A DNA stretch of 42,592 bases from an uncultured Bacteroidales bacterium (lineage in GTDB: Bacteria; Bacteroidota; Bacteroidia; Bacteroidales; Muribaculaceae). The translations under genes and the position numbers were made by a program. The stretch lies in NCBI GenBank assembly GCA_902768435.1, contig CACXLJ010000019.1, forward strand, positions 1 to 42,592. The letters are read 5' to 3'. Under the pieces are notes generated by a model, which searched no databases, was not told where the DNA came from, and saw nothing but the letters and a program-made list of their open reading frames with translations. The number at the start of each line of letters is the position of its first letter. Within the stretch, counting starts at the first letter, position 1. This document shows, in pieces, positions 15,336 through 24,450 of the stretch.

Positions 15336-17573
15336 TTAGTCGTTCATTGTGAGCAACAGTTCCTCGTTGCTGCGGGTGCGTTCCATGCGGTCTTTGATGA
15401 ACTCCATGGCCTCGATCGAGGTGCGGTCGCTCAAGAAGCGGCGCAAAATCCACATGCGGTTGAGGGTCTCTTGGTTGAGCAGCAGGTCGTCGCGACGAGT
15501 GCTTGATGCCATGATGTCGACAGCGGGGAATATGCGTTTGTTGCTAAGTCTGCGGTCGAGCTGAAGTTCCATGTTGCCGGTTCCCTTAAATTCCTCGAAG
15601 ATGACCTCGTCCATTTTAGAACCGGTATCGATAAGGGCCGTTGCAATGATGGTGAGGCTGCCACCGTTCTCGATGTTACGAGCAGCACCAAAGAATCGCT
15701 TGGGGCGCTGCAGGGCATTGGCATCGACACCACCTGAGAGAATCTTGCCCGATGCAGGCGCATTGGTGTTGTAGGCGCGAGCCAGGCGAGTGATGGAGTC
15801 GAGCAAAATCACTACATCGTGGCCGCATTCTACCATGCGTTTAGCTTTTGAAAGCACCAGTTCGGCAATCTTCACATGGCGGTCGGCTGGCTCGTCGAAG
15901 GTCGAAGCAATCACTTCGGCATTCACGCTGCGGGCCATGTCGGTCACCTCTTCAGGACGCTCGTCAATGAGCAGGATAATCATATAGGTGTCGGGGTGAT
16001 TCTCCGAGATGGCATTGGCAATGTCTTTGAGCAGAATTGTTTTACCCGTCTTGGGTTGTGCTACGATAAGACCACGCTGGCCTTTGCCGATGGGGGCAAA
16101 CATATCGACGATGCGTGTCGAGATGTTGGGATGCGCCTTGCTTACCAGGTCGAATTTCTCTTCGGGGAAGAGAGGTACAAGATGCTCGAAGGGCACACGG
16201 TCGCGCACGAAACTGGGAGTGCGGCCGTTGATGAGTTTCACCTCGCAAAGCGGGAAGTATTTTTCGCCTTCCTTGGGTGGGCGAATGGTGCCTTCGACCA
16301 CATCGCCGGTCTTGAGACCATTGTTCTTGATTTGAGATTGCGACACATAGATGTCGTCGGGCGAAGTGAGGTAGTTGTAGTCAGATGAGCGCAAGAAACC
16401 ATAGCCGTCGGGCATGACCTCGAGCAAACCGCTGCCGGTGAGAATGCCGTCGAAGTTGTAGGGACTTTCGGGCAGTGCAGGCTCTTCGGGTTGATTCTGC
16501 TGGCCTTTTTTGTTTTTCTTCTTTTTATTGTTCTGGGGCTGCTCTTTTTCGGCTTTAGGCTCTTGGATGATGATAGGAGCCTTGGCGGCCTCTTCGGCAG
16601 CGCGTCGACGCTGCTCCTCGGCCCGACGAGCAGCTTCTTCGCGTTCCTCTGGTGTGCGGGGTTTGAAGGTGTGCCCTCCGCCGGTGTTGAAGAACGATCC
16701 AAGTGAAACCTGTTTCTTTTCTTGAGGAGACTGAACAGGCATCATGTTTTCGTCTTGCGGATAATAACCTTGATTGTCGTTATACCTGTCGTACATGAAG
16801 TAACTATCGCCCTGCATGGGTGCCATGTTGTCGTTATACATGGGGTCACCTTCAGGCATCATGCCATCTTCGGGCATAAATCCCTCTTGAGGCATAAAAC
16901 CGTCATCGGGAATGAAATCGCCATCGGGTGCCATTTCAGGGGCGTTGTTTTGAACTTCGGGTCGATTGGGTACTTCTTTAAAGTCTTGGACGGGCATTTC
17001 GGGTTGAGCGGCGAAATTGAGTGCGGGAGCCTCGTTCGACAGCCTTTCGATGCGTTTTCTATTGCCGCGGCGAGGTTTAGCAGGAGCAGCAGCTTCAGGT
17101 TGCTCTTCGGTTGCCTGTTCGGCGTTGGGAGCGGGTGTCTCGGGCTCAGTCTTGGGAGCCTCTTCCTGAGTGGGCTCATCTTTGACCTCGTTTTCTTTGG
17201 GTTCCTCCTTTTGTTTGGGTTTGCGGCCTCTTTTCTTGGGAGCGGCTTTGGGTTCTTCGGCAGGTTCCTGTTCAACTTTCTTGTCTTCGGCTTTCTTGTC
17301 TTCGACTTTTTTGTCTTCGGTTTTCTTGTCTTCGGCAGGAGCGCTGTCTGCCTCCTTGTTGGCCTTTTTGGCGGTTGAATCCTTTTGAGTCCGGGTGCGT
17401 TTGCGCTTAGGCTTCTCTGGATTGTTGGCGGCATCTATGATGGCCTGCTGGTCCAGAACCTGGTACACTAAATTTTCTTTATTTAATGATTCTACTTTCT
17501 TGATGCCCATAGATTGAGCGAGCGATTTCAGATCGCTGTCGCTCATGGCGTTCAATTCATCGATGTTGTACAT
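15336..17573 (-). CDS. rho: Transcription termination factor Rho with long disordered insert
   Basis: A 745-residue Rho, far longer than the about 420 of E. coli. Residues 1-45 are the Rho_N SAP-like domain ([20 protein letters not shown]). Residues about 46-365 are low-complexity: KRKRTRTQ basic patches, EDKK repeats (81-101), an AT-hook-like RGRKP (115-119), then a Met/Asp/Gly/Pro-rich stretch and an Arg/Glu-Ala helix. From about 370 the core is normal: RNA-binding OB fold ([11 protein letters not shown]), Walker A AQPKTGKT (505-512), Walker [17 protein letters not shown] and the [12 protein letters not shown] loop. The start ATG at 17573 is chosen over one 19 codons upstream because it opens the Rho_N domain. 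In B. thetaiotaomicron a comparable Rho insert was reported to drive phase separation. Confidence 0.95.
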   Translation of the reverse strand: MYNIDELNAMSDSDLKSLAQSMGIKKVESLNKENLVYQVLDQQAIIDAANNPEKPKRKRTRTQKDSTAKKANKEADSAPAEDKKTEDKKVEDKKAEDKKVEQEPAEEPKAAPKKRGRKPKQKEEPKENEVKDEPTQEEAPKTEPETPAPNAEQATEEQPEAAAPAKPRRGNRKRIERLSNEAPALNFAAQPEMPVQDFKEVPNRPEVQNNAPEMAPDGDFIPDDGFMPQEGFMPEDGMMPEGDPMYNDNMAPMQGDSYFMYDRYNDNQGYYPQDENMMPVQSPQEKKQVSLGSFFNTGGGHTFKPRTPEEREEAARRAEEQRRRAAEEAAKAPIIIQEPKAEKEQPQNNKKKKNKKGQQNQPEEPALPESPYNFDGILTGSGLLEVMPDGYGFLRSSDYNYLTSPDDIYVSQSQIKNNGLKTGDVVEGTIRPPKEGEKYFPLCEVKLINGRTPSFVRDRVPFEHLVPLFPEEKFDLVSKAHPNISTRIVDMFAPIGKGQRGLIVAQPKTGKTILLKDIANAISENHPDTYMIILLIDERPEEVTDMARSVNAEVIASTFDEPADRHVKIAELVLSKAKRMVECGHDVVILLDSITRLARAYNTNAPASGKILSGGVDANALQRPKRFFGAARNIENGGSLTIIATALIDTGSKMDEVIFEEFKGTGNMELQLDRRLSNKRIFPAVDIMASSTRRDDLLLNQETLNRMWILRRFLSDRTSIEAMEFIKDRMERTRSNEELLLTMND

Positions 17574-17759
17574 AAAGTTGTATTCTGATTTCTTAAATAT
17601 GATGATGTGGCACATGCATTCATCTGTCAAGCCACGACATCAACTTATTAGCGTTTTGTAAAAAACTATGTTAGTTTGAAAATAACTGGGAAGCCTCTGG
17701 GGTCATTTTAGCATAGCAACTGCTTATGAAATCGCAGGGGCTGTTTTGAAATTCTACTA

Positions 17760-17790
17760 CAAAGGTATGAAATTATTTTGAAATAGCAAA
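17760..17790 (-). promoter_or_regulatory. rho promoter
   Basis: On the minus strand TTTG (17790-17787), 19 bases, then TACCTTTG (17767-17760). The predicted start site is about 180 bases upstream of the rho ATG, leaving a long leader. Confidence 0.65.
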
Positions 17791-17908
17791 ATATAGTACA
17801 GAAAAGACGAGTTTTTTCAGTGCAAACGCAATAATAATCAGCAAAATCGCTTGAAAAACAGCTTTTATGTCAAATTGTGGCTATTCCGGGACGATGTAGC
17901 GCATGTTC

Positions 17909-17947
17909 AAAAAACAAGGCGACGGTAGCATGAAACTGTCGTCGCCT
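17909..17947 (-). terminator. Terminator of the nqr operon
   Basis: The stem AGGCGACG (17917-17924) pairs with CGTCGCCT (17940-17947). Read on the minus strand it is followed by TTG and then six T residues (17914-17909). It lies 27 bases after the nqrF stop. Confidence 0.8.
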
Positions 17948-17974
17948 GTGATGAAAATAGGGTTGATTGATCTC

Positions 17975-19258
17975 TTAACCGAAATTGTCGTAGTGGATAG
18001 ATTCGGGGTCAACGCCCAGCGAATCGAGTACCTCGTTCACTGTTTGGCTCATCATGGCAGGGCCGCACATGTAGTATTCGCAGTCTTCGGGTGCCTCGTG
18101 GGTGCCAAGATAGGTGTCGCGCATCACGGGAGCAACAAAGCCAGCTGTGTATTTCACACCAGCCTCGTCGGCTACGGGGTCGGGACGGTCCAGAGCCAGA
18201 TGGAAATGGAAGTTGGGGAAGTCCTTTTCCAACTGCAGGAAGTCGTCGAGATAGAACACCTCGCTGAGCGAGCGGGCACCATAGAAGTAGTGCATCTCGC
18301 GGTCGCGGCAATTGAGGGTGCGGGTCATGTGCATGATTTGTGCACGCAGAGGAGCCATGCCGGCACCGCCGCCCACCCATATCATCTCTCGCTTAGAGTC
18401 GAAGATGGGATGGAAGTCGCCGTAAGGACCGCTCATGATGACCTTGTCGCCAGGTTTGAGGGTGAAAATATAGCTCGATGCAATGCCGGGCATCACATCC
18501 TGGAATCCTACGGCGGGTTTGGGCTTGAAGGGCGGGGTGGCAATACGCACGGTGAGCATGAAGCGGTCGCCCTCGGCCGGATAGTTGGCCATGGAGTACG
18601 CTCTCACGGTCGCCTCGGTGTTCTTGCACTTGAGCGAGAACATGTCGTATTTCTCCCATGTGGGCAGATATTCGCCCAGACTTTCCTTGTCAATATCTTT
18701 GTCATAGCTCATCTCATACTCGGGAATGCGAATCTGCGCATAGCTGCCGGGAATGAAGTCCATGTGCTCGCCTGGAGGCAGCGCCACGATGAATTCCTTG
18801 ATGAACGACGACACGAGTTTGTTGCTTACCACTGTGCATTCATATTCTTTCACCTCCAGCACCGAGTCGGCCACCTGAATCTTGAGGTCGTCCTTCACTT
18901 TTACCTGACATCCCAGTCGCCAGTGGGCCTGCTGTTCCTTGCGCGAGAAGTGCACTTTCTCGGTGGGCAATATTTCGCCGCCGCCTTCCACTACTTGCAC
19001 TTTGCACTGTCCGCAGCTGCCTTTGCCACCGCAGGCACTTGAAAGCATCACGCCATGCTGGTGCAGGGTGTTGAGCAGAGTCCCGCCCGATTCGGCCTGG
19101 AACTCCTTCTTTCCGTCGTTGACGGTGATGGTCACTTTGCCCGATGGCACGAGATAGTGCTTGGCTACTAGCAGCAGTATCACTAATACCAATGTGATGA
19201 TAAGAAAAAATATAGCGCTCGAAAGCACCGTTGTGCTTGCTGTATTGAGTAGTATCAT
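17975..19258 (-). CDS. nqrF: Na+-translocating NADH:quinone reductase subunit F
   Basis: A 427-residue NADH-oxidising entry subunit. One N-terminal membrane helix (about 11-33) is followed by a plant-type 2Fe-2S domain with Cys76, 82, 85 and 117 in the C-x5-C-x2-C...C pattern. Then come the FAD domain (RAYSMANYP is the RxYS flavin motif) and the NAD(P)H-binding domain (MIWVGGGAGMAPLRAQI, and YMCGPAMMSQTV near the end). It passes electrons from NADH to the Nqr core. Last gene of the operon, with a strong terminator after it. Confidence 0.96.
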   Translation of the reverse strand: MILLNTASTTVLSSAIFFLIITLVLVILLLVAKHYLVPSGKVTITVNDGKKEFQAESGGTLLNTLHQHGVMLSSACGGKGSCGQCKVQVVEGGGEILPTEKVHFSRKEQQAHWRLGCQVKVKDDLKIQVADSVLEVKEYECTVVSNKLVSSFIKEFIVALPPGEHMDFIPGSYAQIRIPEYEMSYDKDIDKESLGEYLPTWEKYDMFSLKCKNTEATVRAYSMANYPAEGDRFMLTVRIATPPFKPKPAVGFQDVMPGIASSYIFTLKPGDKVIMSGPYGDFHPIFDSKREMIWVGGGAGMAPLRAQIMHMTRTLNCRDREMHYFYGARSLSEVFYLDDFLQLEKDFPNFHFHLALDRPDPVADEAGVKYTAGFVAPVMRDTYLGTHEAPEDCEYYMCGPAMMSQTVNEVLDSLGVDPESIHYDNFG

Positions 19259-19269
19259 AGTCGTCGGTT

Positions 19270-19884
19270 TTATAGTTTAATGCCAAGGAAACTCATGAAT
19301 GCGATTCCCATTAATCCGGTAATGATGAATGTGATGCCAAGGCCTTTGAGCGGCTTGGGTATGTCGCTGTAAGCAATCTTTTCGCGTATGGCAGCGATGC
19401 CCACAATAGCGAGCAGCCAGCCAATGCCCGAACCGGCACCGTAGACGGTTGCGGTGAGTGCCGAGCCGAAGTCTTTTTGCTGCATAAACAGCGCACCGCC
19501 CAGAATGGCGCAGTTCACTGCAATGAGCGGCAAGAAGATGCCAAGCTGGTTATACAGACTGGGCGAGAATTTCTCCACAGCCATCTCAACCAACTGTGTG
19601 GCCGATGCAATCACTGCAATGAACATGATCAGGCTCAAGAAGCTTAGGTCAACATCCTTGAACGAGTCGCCCAGCCAGATGAGGGCACCTTCCTGAAGCA
19701 CATACTTGTCGAGCATGTAATTGAGCGGAATTGTGACCACCAGCATAAAGGTTACCGCTATGCCAAGTCCGAATGCAGTCTTCACATTCTTCGACACAGC
19801 AATGTAGGAACACATGCCTAAGAAGTAGGCAAATATCATGTTATCGATGAAAATCGATTTTACGAATAAATTCAGTTCTTCCAT
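19270..19884 (-). CDS. nqrE: Na+-translocating NADH:quinone reductase subunit E
   Basis: A 204-residue, six-helix membrane subunit that pairs with NqrD in the sodium channel core. Visible marks are NMIFAYFLGMCSYIAVSK at the start, where the Cys is one of the iron-cluster ligands shared with NqrD, and the VNCAILGGALF segment carrying the second Cys. It lies 11 bases upstream of nqrF and 33 bases after nqrD. Confidence 0.95.
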   Translation of the reverse strand: MEELNLFVKSIFIDNMIFAYFLGMCSYIAVSKNVKTAFGLGIAVTFMLVVTIPLNYMLDKYVLQEGALIWLGDSFKDVDLSFLSLIMFIAVIASATQLVEMAVEKFSPSLYNQLGIFLPLIAVNCAILGGALFMQQKDFGSALTATVYGAGSGIGWLLAIVGIAAIREKIAYSDIPKPLKGLGITFIITGLMGIAFMSFLGIKL

Positions 19885-19917
19885 TTCAGTAATGATTTAG
19901 ATGTTGAAGAATGTTGA

Positions 19918-20550
19918 TTAATTGTTTTCTTCTTGCAGGTCCTTGTTGCGAGAGCGGTGGAACCACACGATGCATGCCACTACGATGAGTGCCATGGGGG
20001 GCAAAATCATGAGACCATTGTTAGCGTAACCAGCATCATAGAAACTTTGAGGAATGACTTGGTAGTCGAGCAGAGTGCCCGAGCCAAGCAGTTCGCGGAA
20101 GAATGCCACGATGACCAGTATGATAGCATAACCCAGACCGTTGCCAATTCCGTCGAGGAAGGCGGGCCACGGGCGGTTGTTCAGTGCGAAAGCCTCGAGG
20201 CGACCCATCAGGATGCAGTTGGTGATGATGAGTCCTATAAACACCGAGAGTTGCTTGCTCACATCGTAGCTGTAAGCAGTGAGCACCTGTTGCACGATGA
20301 TCACGAGCGCTGCCACTACTACTAGTTGCACGATGATGCGAATTGTGGGTGGAATGGTCTTGCGCATGAACGAAATGATGACATTGGCAAATGCCAGCAC
20401 GGCGATAACCGAGATGCCCATCACGATGGCGGGTTTCAGGCTCACCGTTACTGCCAGCGTGGAGCAGATGCCCAGCACTTGCACCAGTACCGGATTGTCT
20501 TTCGACAATGGATTGAATAACGCTTCTTTATTTTTCTTTGATAGCAACAT
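19918..20550 (-). CDS. nqrD: Na+-translocating NADH:quinone reductase subunit D
   Basis: A 210-residue membrane subunit related to RnfE. The VLGICSTLAVTVSLKPA helix and the LIITNCILMGRLEAFAL segment carry the two conserved cysteines that bind an iron centre with NqrE. The C-terminus RSRNKDLQEENN is cytoplasmic and polar. The order nqrC-nqrD-nqrE with tight spacing (8 bases to nqrC) is the usual one. Confidence 0.95.
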   Translation of the reverse strand: MLLSKKNKEALFNPLSKDNPVLVQVLGICSTLAVTVSLKPAIVMGISVIAVLAFANVIISFMRKTIPPTIRIIVQLVVVAALVIIVQQVLTAYSYDVSKQLSVFIGLIITNCILMGRLEAFALNNRPWPAFLDGIGNGLGYAIILVIVAFFRELLGSGTLLDYQVIPQSFYDAGYANNGLMILPPMALIVVACIVWFHRSRNKDLQEENN

Positions 20551-20558
20551 ATCGATGA

Positions 20559-21284
20559 TTATTTAGCAGTTTCACTTCGAAGGCTCTTCAAGAATGCGTC
20601 GTAGGGAGCAAGGCAGTCTTGCATCATGGTCGAGACACCGCGACTCGTGATGGTGGCACCCGAGATGGCATCGATGCAGTCTCCGCCGGTTGTGCCTTTC
20701 TGACCTTTCTTCACCACTTCAACGCTCTTGAATTCGTTGTTTTTATAGAGTTCCTTGCCTTGGAACTTGTCTTGGAATTCAGGTTCGGCAATTCTTGCAC
20801 CCAATCCAGGCGTTTCACCCTGGTGCGAGAAGTTGGCGCCATAAATGGTGCTGCCGTCTTCATTAACCGAAACATATCCCCAGATGGGTCCCCACAGTCC
20901 TGCGCCATACATGGGCAGGATATACTTGGTTGTGCCATCGTTGGCTTTGGCAACATACACGGGATATTGCTTGCCTTTCCCGCTCTCTTTCACAAATTTC
21001 TTCATGTTCACGCCAAAGGCTACACCTTTGCCTGTGTCTACAACATCACCGCTTTCATCAACGAGCAGTTCGTCGGTAATATATTTATTAAAGGTGTCCT
21101 CGATAGTGACTCCTTCGGGCGTGGTTACCCTGATGGAACTCAAAATCTGCTTGCGTGAGTCGTCGGCAATGTTCATATTCTGCTTGTCCTTGAGTGCCAT
21201 ATACACCAGCGCGAGAATGGCACCCACGGCAATGACCAGAATTGACGAATAAACGATTTGGTAGATATTGCTGTTTTTGTTCAT
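20559..21284 (-). CDS. nqrC: Na+-translocating NADH:quinone reductase subunit C
   Basis: A 241-residue subunit with one N-terminal helix (about 10-29) and a periplasmic FMN-binding domain. The covalent-flavin motif SGATITS is at residues 208-214, where the FMN is attached through a phosphoester bond to a threonine by ApbE. No apbE gene is in this window, so the flavin transferase must be encoded elsewhere. The GAGLWGPIWGYV segment near 130 is typical of the family. Confidence 0.95.
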   Translation of the reverse strand: MNKNSNIYQIVYSSILVIAVGAILALVYMALKDKQNMNIADDSRKQILSSIRVTTPEGVTIEDTFNKYITDELLVDESGDVVDTGKGVAFGVNMKKFVKESGKGKQYPVYVAKANDGTTKYILPMYGAGLWGPIWGYVSVNEDGSTIYGANFSHQGETPGLGARIAEPEFQDKFQGKELYKNNEFKSVEVVKKGQKGTTGGDCIDAISGATITSRGVSTMMQDCLAPYDAFLKSLRSETAK

Positions 21285-21302
21285 AGTCGTGTCCTCCTCT
21301 TG

Positions 21303-22496
21303 TTATTCGTTGGTTTTTAGTCTGCGCATGCGACGCTTGATGTTGGCATTCACCACGCAATGGTCAATGAGCGGTGCAAAGGCGTTCATGAGCAGCACTG
21401 CAAGCATGGCACCTTCGGGATAACCGCCGTTGTATACACGAATCAGTATAGCGATAACACCTATCAGGAAACCGTAGATGTATTGGCCAATGTGTGTGCG
21501 TGCTCCTGTCACTGGGTCGGTGGCCATGAACACCGCGGCAAAGGCAAAACCACCGTAGCACAGCTGAGCCAGCGGGTCGAGCATCGAGGCGGGGTAGGTG
21601 GGAGTGGCAAAGGCATTGGCGATGAGTCCCATCACAATGCCGCCGGCAAACACCGAGGTCATCACCCTCCATGAGGCAATGCCTGTGATGAGCAGTAATG
21701 CAGCGCCCAGCAGAATGGCTATCATCGATGTTTCGCCTGGGCTGCCAGGAATGGTGCCTACGAATGCTTGCCAAGTGTCGAGATTCAGCCCATCGAGGTT
21801 CGGTCCTACATTGGTAGCAACCTGGCCAAGCGGTGTTGCACCGCTAAAACCGTCGGCAACAGTGCCGGCCCCAAAGCCAAAGGCTGAATCCAGTTTCACA
21901 AAGGCGTTGTCGCCGCTCATCTCAGCCGGATAGCTGAAGAACAGGAATGCGCGTGTGATGAGCGCCACATTAAATATATTCATGCCCGTGCCGCCAAACA
22001 CCTCTTTAGCGAAGATGACTGCAAAAGCGGTAGCAACTGCCGTCATCCACAGCGGCGTGTTAATGGGGACAATGAGTGGGATGAGGATACCCGTTACAAG
22101 GAATCCTTCTTGAATCTCCTTGTGATGAATCTGTGCGCTGATAAACTCAATGCCCAGGCCCACTACATAGCTCACTACAATCACGGGGAGCATGGCGAGC
22201 AGGCCAAAAATGAACATGGTAAACCAGCCTGTGTTGGGTTGGCCGATGGCAATGTAGTGCTGCAGGCCGGTGTTGTACATGGCAAAGAGCAGACACGGTA
22301 TCAATGCCACAATCACCGTACTCATGGTGCGCTTCATGTCGTTGTTGTCATGAATGTGGCTTCCACTTTTCGAGGTGGTATTGGGCGTGAACAGGAATGT
22401 CTCGAAACCTTCATAGACCGACTGCAGTTTGGCAAGTTTGCCGCCCTCGTGGAATGCAGGTTTCCATTTGTCCAATAGTTTTCTTAAAGCTTTCAC
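21303..22496 (-). CDS. nqrB: Na+-translocating NADH:quinone reductase subunit B
   Basis: A 397-residue, roughly ten-helix subunit that binds covalent FMN and riboflavin and contributes to the quinone site. The FMN attachment motif is SGATPLG around residue 218. The KPAFHEGGKLAKLQSVYEGF start and the GGTGMNIFNVALITRAFLFF segment match the family. It starts 113 bases after the nqrA stop; a short AT-rich gap without a terminator separates them. Confidence 0.96.
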   Translation of the reverse strand: MKALRKLLDKWKPAFHEGGKLAKLQSVYEGFETFLFTPNTTSKSGSHIHDNNDMKRTMSTVIVALIPCLLFAMYNTGLQHYIAIGQPNTGWFTMFIFGLLAMLPVIVVSYVVGLGIEFISAQIHHKEIQEGFLVTGILIPLIVPINTPLWMTAVATAFAVIFAKEVFGGTGMNIFNVALITRAFLFFSYPAEMSGDNAFVKLDSAFGFGAGTVADGFSGATPLGQVATNVGPNLDGLNLDTWQAFVGTIPGSPGETSMIAILLGAALLLITGIASWRVMTSVFAGGIVMGLIANAFATPTYPASMLDPLAQLCYGGFAFAAVFMATDPVTGARTHIGQYIYGFLIGVIAILIRVYNGGYPEGAMLAVLLMNAFAPLIDHCVVNANIKRRMRRLKTNE

Positions 22497-22609
22497 TGTA
22501 TGATATTTTTTGATGATTACTTAATGAAAATGGTTAATCAATCTATTTGAAGCGTTTGTTTAAACAATAGTCTGTTAATGTTTATCAAACAGGTGTTTAT
22601 TCTTAGTGA

Positions 22610-23938
22610 TTATGCCATTTCTTTTCTCAATTTGTCAAGGCCTTCGCGCACGATGCGTTGAAGTTCCAGCTTCGAAGTGTCGGCAAACTCGCACAGGGCA
22701 AAGTCTTCGGGCGCCACTTCGTAGATGCCCAGTTGCTCCATCTTGTCGATGTCGAAGGCGATGATGGCCTTGATCAGGAACTCGGCATAGATGTCCATGG
22801 GCAGCATGCGGTCGTATTCACCGCTCATCACTATGGCGCGTTCACCGCCGTTGATGCGAGCGTCAACATTCATGGGCTTGCGGTTCATGCCCAGTAACCA
22901 TCCAGGGAAGTTGCGGTACACGCTAAACTTCTTGGGGCTCATAGAGGCCCATCCCATGAATTCGTCTTGCTTTTGCAGTTCGGGAATTACAGTGATGTGA
23001 CGATAGGGGGCACGCAAATAGCCTTCGTCGTTCACTTGACAGCCTGTGAGCACATTGCCGCAGATGATGCGGTTCTGCTTGCCGTTGTCGACAAGGCGGC
23101 CTTCAAGAAGTGGTTTGACGGGAGCACCCATCACGGTCTTGACATAACAGGGCTGTGTAACCTGCTCGCCAGTTACTGCCACTATGGTGCCATAGTCAAC
23201 ACTGCCGGTAGCAAACAGCTTGCCAATGCGTGCAACGGTTACCACATCGGTGGTCCAGATTACTTCGCCTTTGTTCACGGGTTTTACATTTCCAGCCTGG
23301 ATGCCAGCATTGCCGGCGGGGTGGGGACCTTTAAAGACTACGGTCTCGGCGCCTTTCACCTCTATCTCTTCGCCATCGCGACAGCCAAGATACACGCTAC
23401 CGCTTGTGAGCTGGTTCAGCACCTCAACACCTTTTTCTATATAGTTCATGTCCTCGCCAAGAACTACCTTTAAACTTGGCGCCAGAGGGGCACTGTCGAA
23501 ACAGGTCACAAAGATGTCGCGCGGGGTTGCATTGGGCGAGGGCACCACATCGTAGGGGCGTTGGCGCAGCATAGCCCACAATCCCGAGTCGAGAAGTGCA
23601 TCGATAGGAGAGGAGAGGTCGAATTTCTTGCTGTCGATGTTCTCGCCACACTCCACGATGACTTGCTCAATTTTGCGACGATCGCCTCGCACAATGGCTT
23701 TCACCGTGCCGCTCACGGGTGATGTGACTTTGATGCGCTCTTCGGTCTTGTCGTGATAGAGCGCTTCACCTGCCTTTACCTGTTCGCCTTCTTTCTTTTC
23801 CATGCGAGGAATGATTCCAGTAAAGTCGTCAGGCACAATGGCGCAATGAGCTGGTGCGGGGGCTTGGGTGATGGCATCACTTGTGATGCCTCCTTTTAAT
23901 TTCAGGTTATAGCCCTTTTTGAGTTTTATCATTGCCAT
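22610..23938 (-). CDS. nqrA: Na+-translocating NADH:quinone reductase subunit A
   Basis: A 442-residue, cytoplasmic, biotin-carrier-like subunit that opens the nqrABCDEF operon. The start MAMIKLKKGYNLKLKGG fits the NqrA N-terminus, as do HCAIVPDDFTGIIPRM and GEALYHDKT. The central GKLFATGSVDYGTIVAVTG segment is conserved. I chose the ATG at 23938; a second ATG at 23932 is equally possible and an upstream frame to 23977 covers the promoter. All six subunits are intact, so the cell should carry a working sodium pump. Confidence 0.95.
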   Translation of the reverse strand: MAMIKLKKGYNLKLKGGITSDAITQAPAPAHCAIVPDDFTGIIPRMEKKEGEQVKAGEALYHDKTEERIKVTSPVSGTVKAIVRGDRRKIEQVIVECGENIDSKKFDLSSPIDALLDSGLWAMLRQRPYDVVPSPNATPRDIFVTCFDSAPLAPSLKVVLGEDMNYIEKGVEVLNQLTSGSVYLGCRDGEEIEVKGAETVVFKGPHPAGNAGIQAGNVKPVNKGEVIWTTDVVTVARIGKLFATGSVDYGTIVAVTGEQVTQPCYVKTVMGAPVKPLLEGRLVDNGKQNRIICGNVLTGCQVNDEGYLRAPYRHITVIPELQKQDEFMGWASMSPKKFSVYRNFPGWLLGMNRKPMNVDARINGGERAIVMSGEYDRMLPMDIYAEFLIKAIIAFDIDKMEQLGIYEVAPEDFALCEFADTSKLELQRIVREGLDKLRKEMA

Positions 23939-23966
23939 AAATAATATAATGTGTTTTATTTTTTTG

Positions 23967-23982
23967 CAAAGATACAAAATTA
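23967..23982 (-). promoter_or_regulatory. nqr operon promoter, two overlapping -7 boxes
   Basis: On the minus strand TAATTTTG (23982-23975) is followed directly by TATCTTTG (23974-23967). Both match TAnnTTTG. The -33 region is weaker (ATTG-like). The nqrA ATG is about 29 bases on. Confidence 0.5.
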
Positions 23983-24195
23983 GCGTTAATCAATGAACTT
24001 TTTCAGAGTAAATGTATTAAAAAATAATGTAATAATTTGTTCTCAAAGGGGGACGAAAACTTTGTTGTGGCTTAAAATGCAATGAGTCAATGCGATTTGT
24101 CGCTGCATGATAAACATGATGACTATTGAAATGCCGTGTTTTTGTACACTTTGCTGCGTGGATTAGAAAAAAATGACTAAAAATAATCACTTGTC

Positions 24196-24227
24196 GTTGT
24201 TTTTTTGGAAATTTTGTAATAAATTTG
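24196..24227 (+). promoter_or_regulatory. exbB operon promoter
   Basis: GTTG (24196-24199), 20 bases, then TAAATTTG (24220-24227). The -7 box is a full match and the -33 differs by one base. Confidence 0.5.
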
Positions 24228-24450
24228 CGTTGGTTTTTACATCTTGCTCGCAAGTGTAGATGTGAAGCACCGATGTTTTTAATGCAAAAGTTTGTGAAAT
24301 ACAATGAAATAGGATATTGCATGAACAAGGCAGCACAATAAATGCACCGGTATTTCGTTACTATAATTAAAAAGAGACAGAACCACTTTAGAACAAATGA
24401 AAACCAATTTATATTTATTTTTTTAACTTTAACTTTTTAATTTTTCATTT

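Larger units (their letters stand above)
17574..17974. other. rho leader and nqr terminator region, no gene seen
   Basis: This 401-base gap lies between the nqrF stop and the rho start. It holds the nqr terminator (17909-17947) and the rho promoter (17760-17790). About 180 bases of untranslated rho leader lie between that promoter and the ATG, with several short inverted repeats (for example AGCA/TGCT near 17720-17730) but no riboswitch that I recognise. I see no coding frame of note. Confidence 0.6.
23939..24450. other. Divergent regulatory region between nqrA and exbB
   Basis: A 512-base gap with no convincing gene. It holds the nqr promoter on the minus strand and an exbB promoter on the plus strand at 24196-24227. 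A leader of roughly 215 bases would precede the exbB ATG. The leader is AT-rich, ends in repeated TTTAACTTT-like sequence, and shows no riboswitch that I recognise. Confidence 0.55.

Noticed and set aside
16722..17378. Plus-strand frame opposite the Rho insert
   Set aside because: The Phe/Leu/Gly-rich translation is the mirror of the Rho low-complexity region and resembles no membrane protein family.
17903..19042. Long plus-strand open frame opposite nqrF
   Set aside because: It lies antisense to the clear NqrF gene and its translation has no recognisable domain; it is a product of the codon bias of nqrF.
24017..24328. Minus-strand 103-codon frame in the nqrA-exbB gap
   Set aside because: The translation is His/Lys/Phe-rich without helices, signal peptide or family resemblance, and it crosses the exbB promoter.
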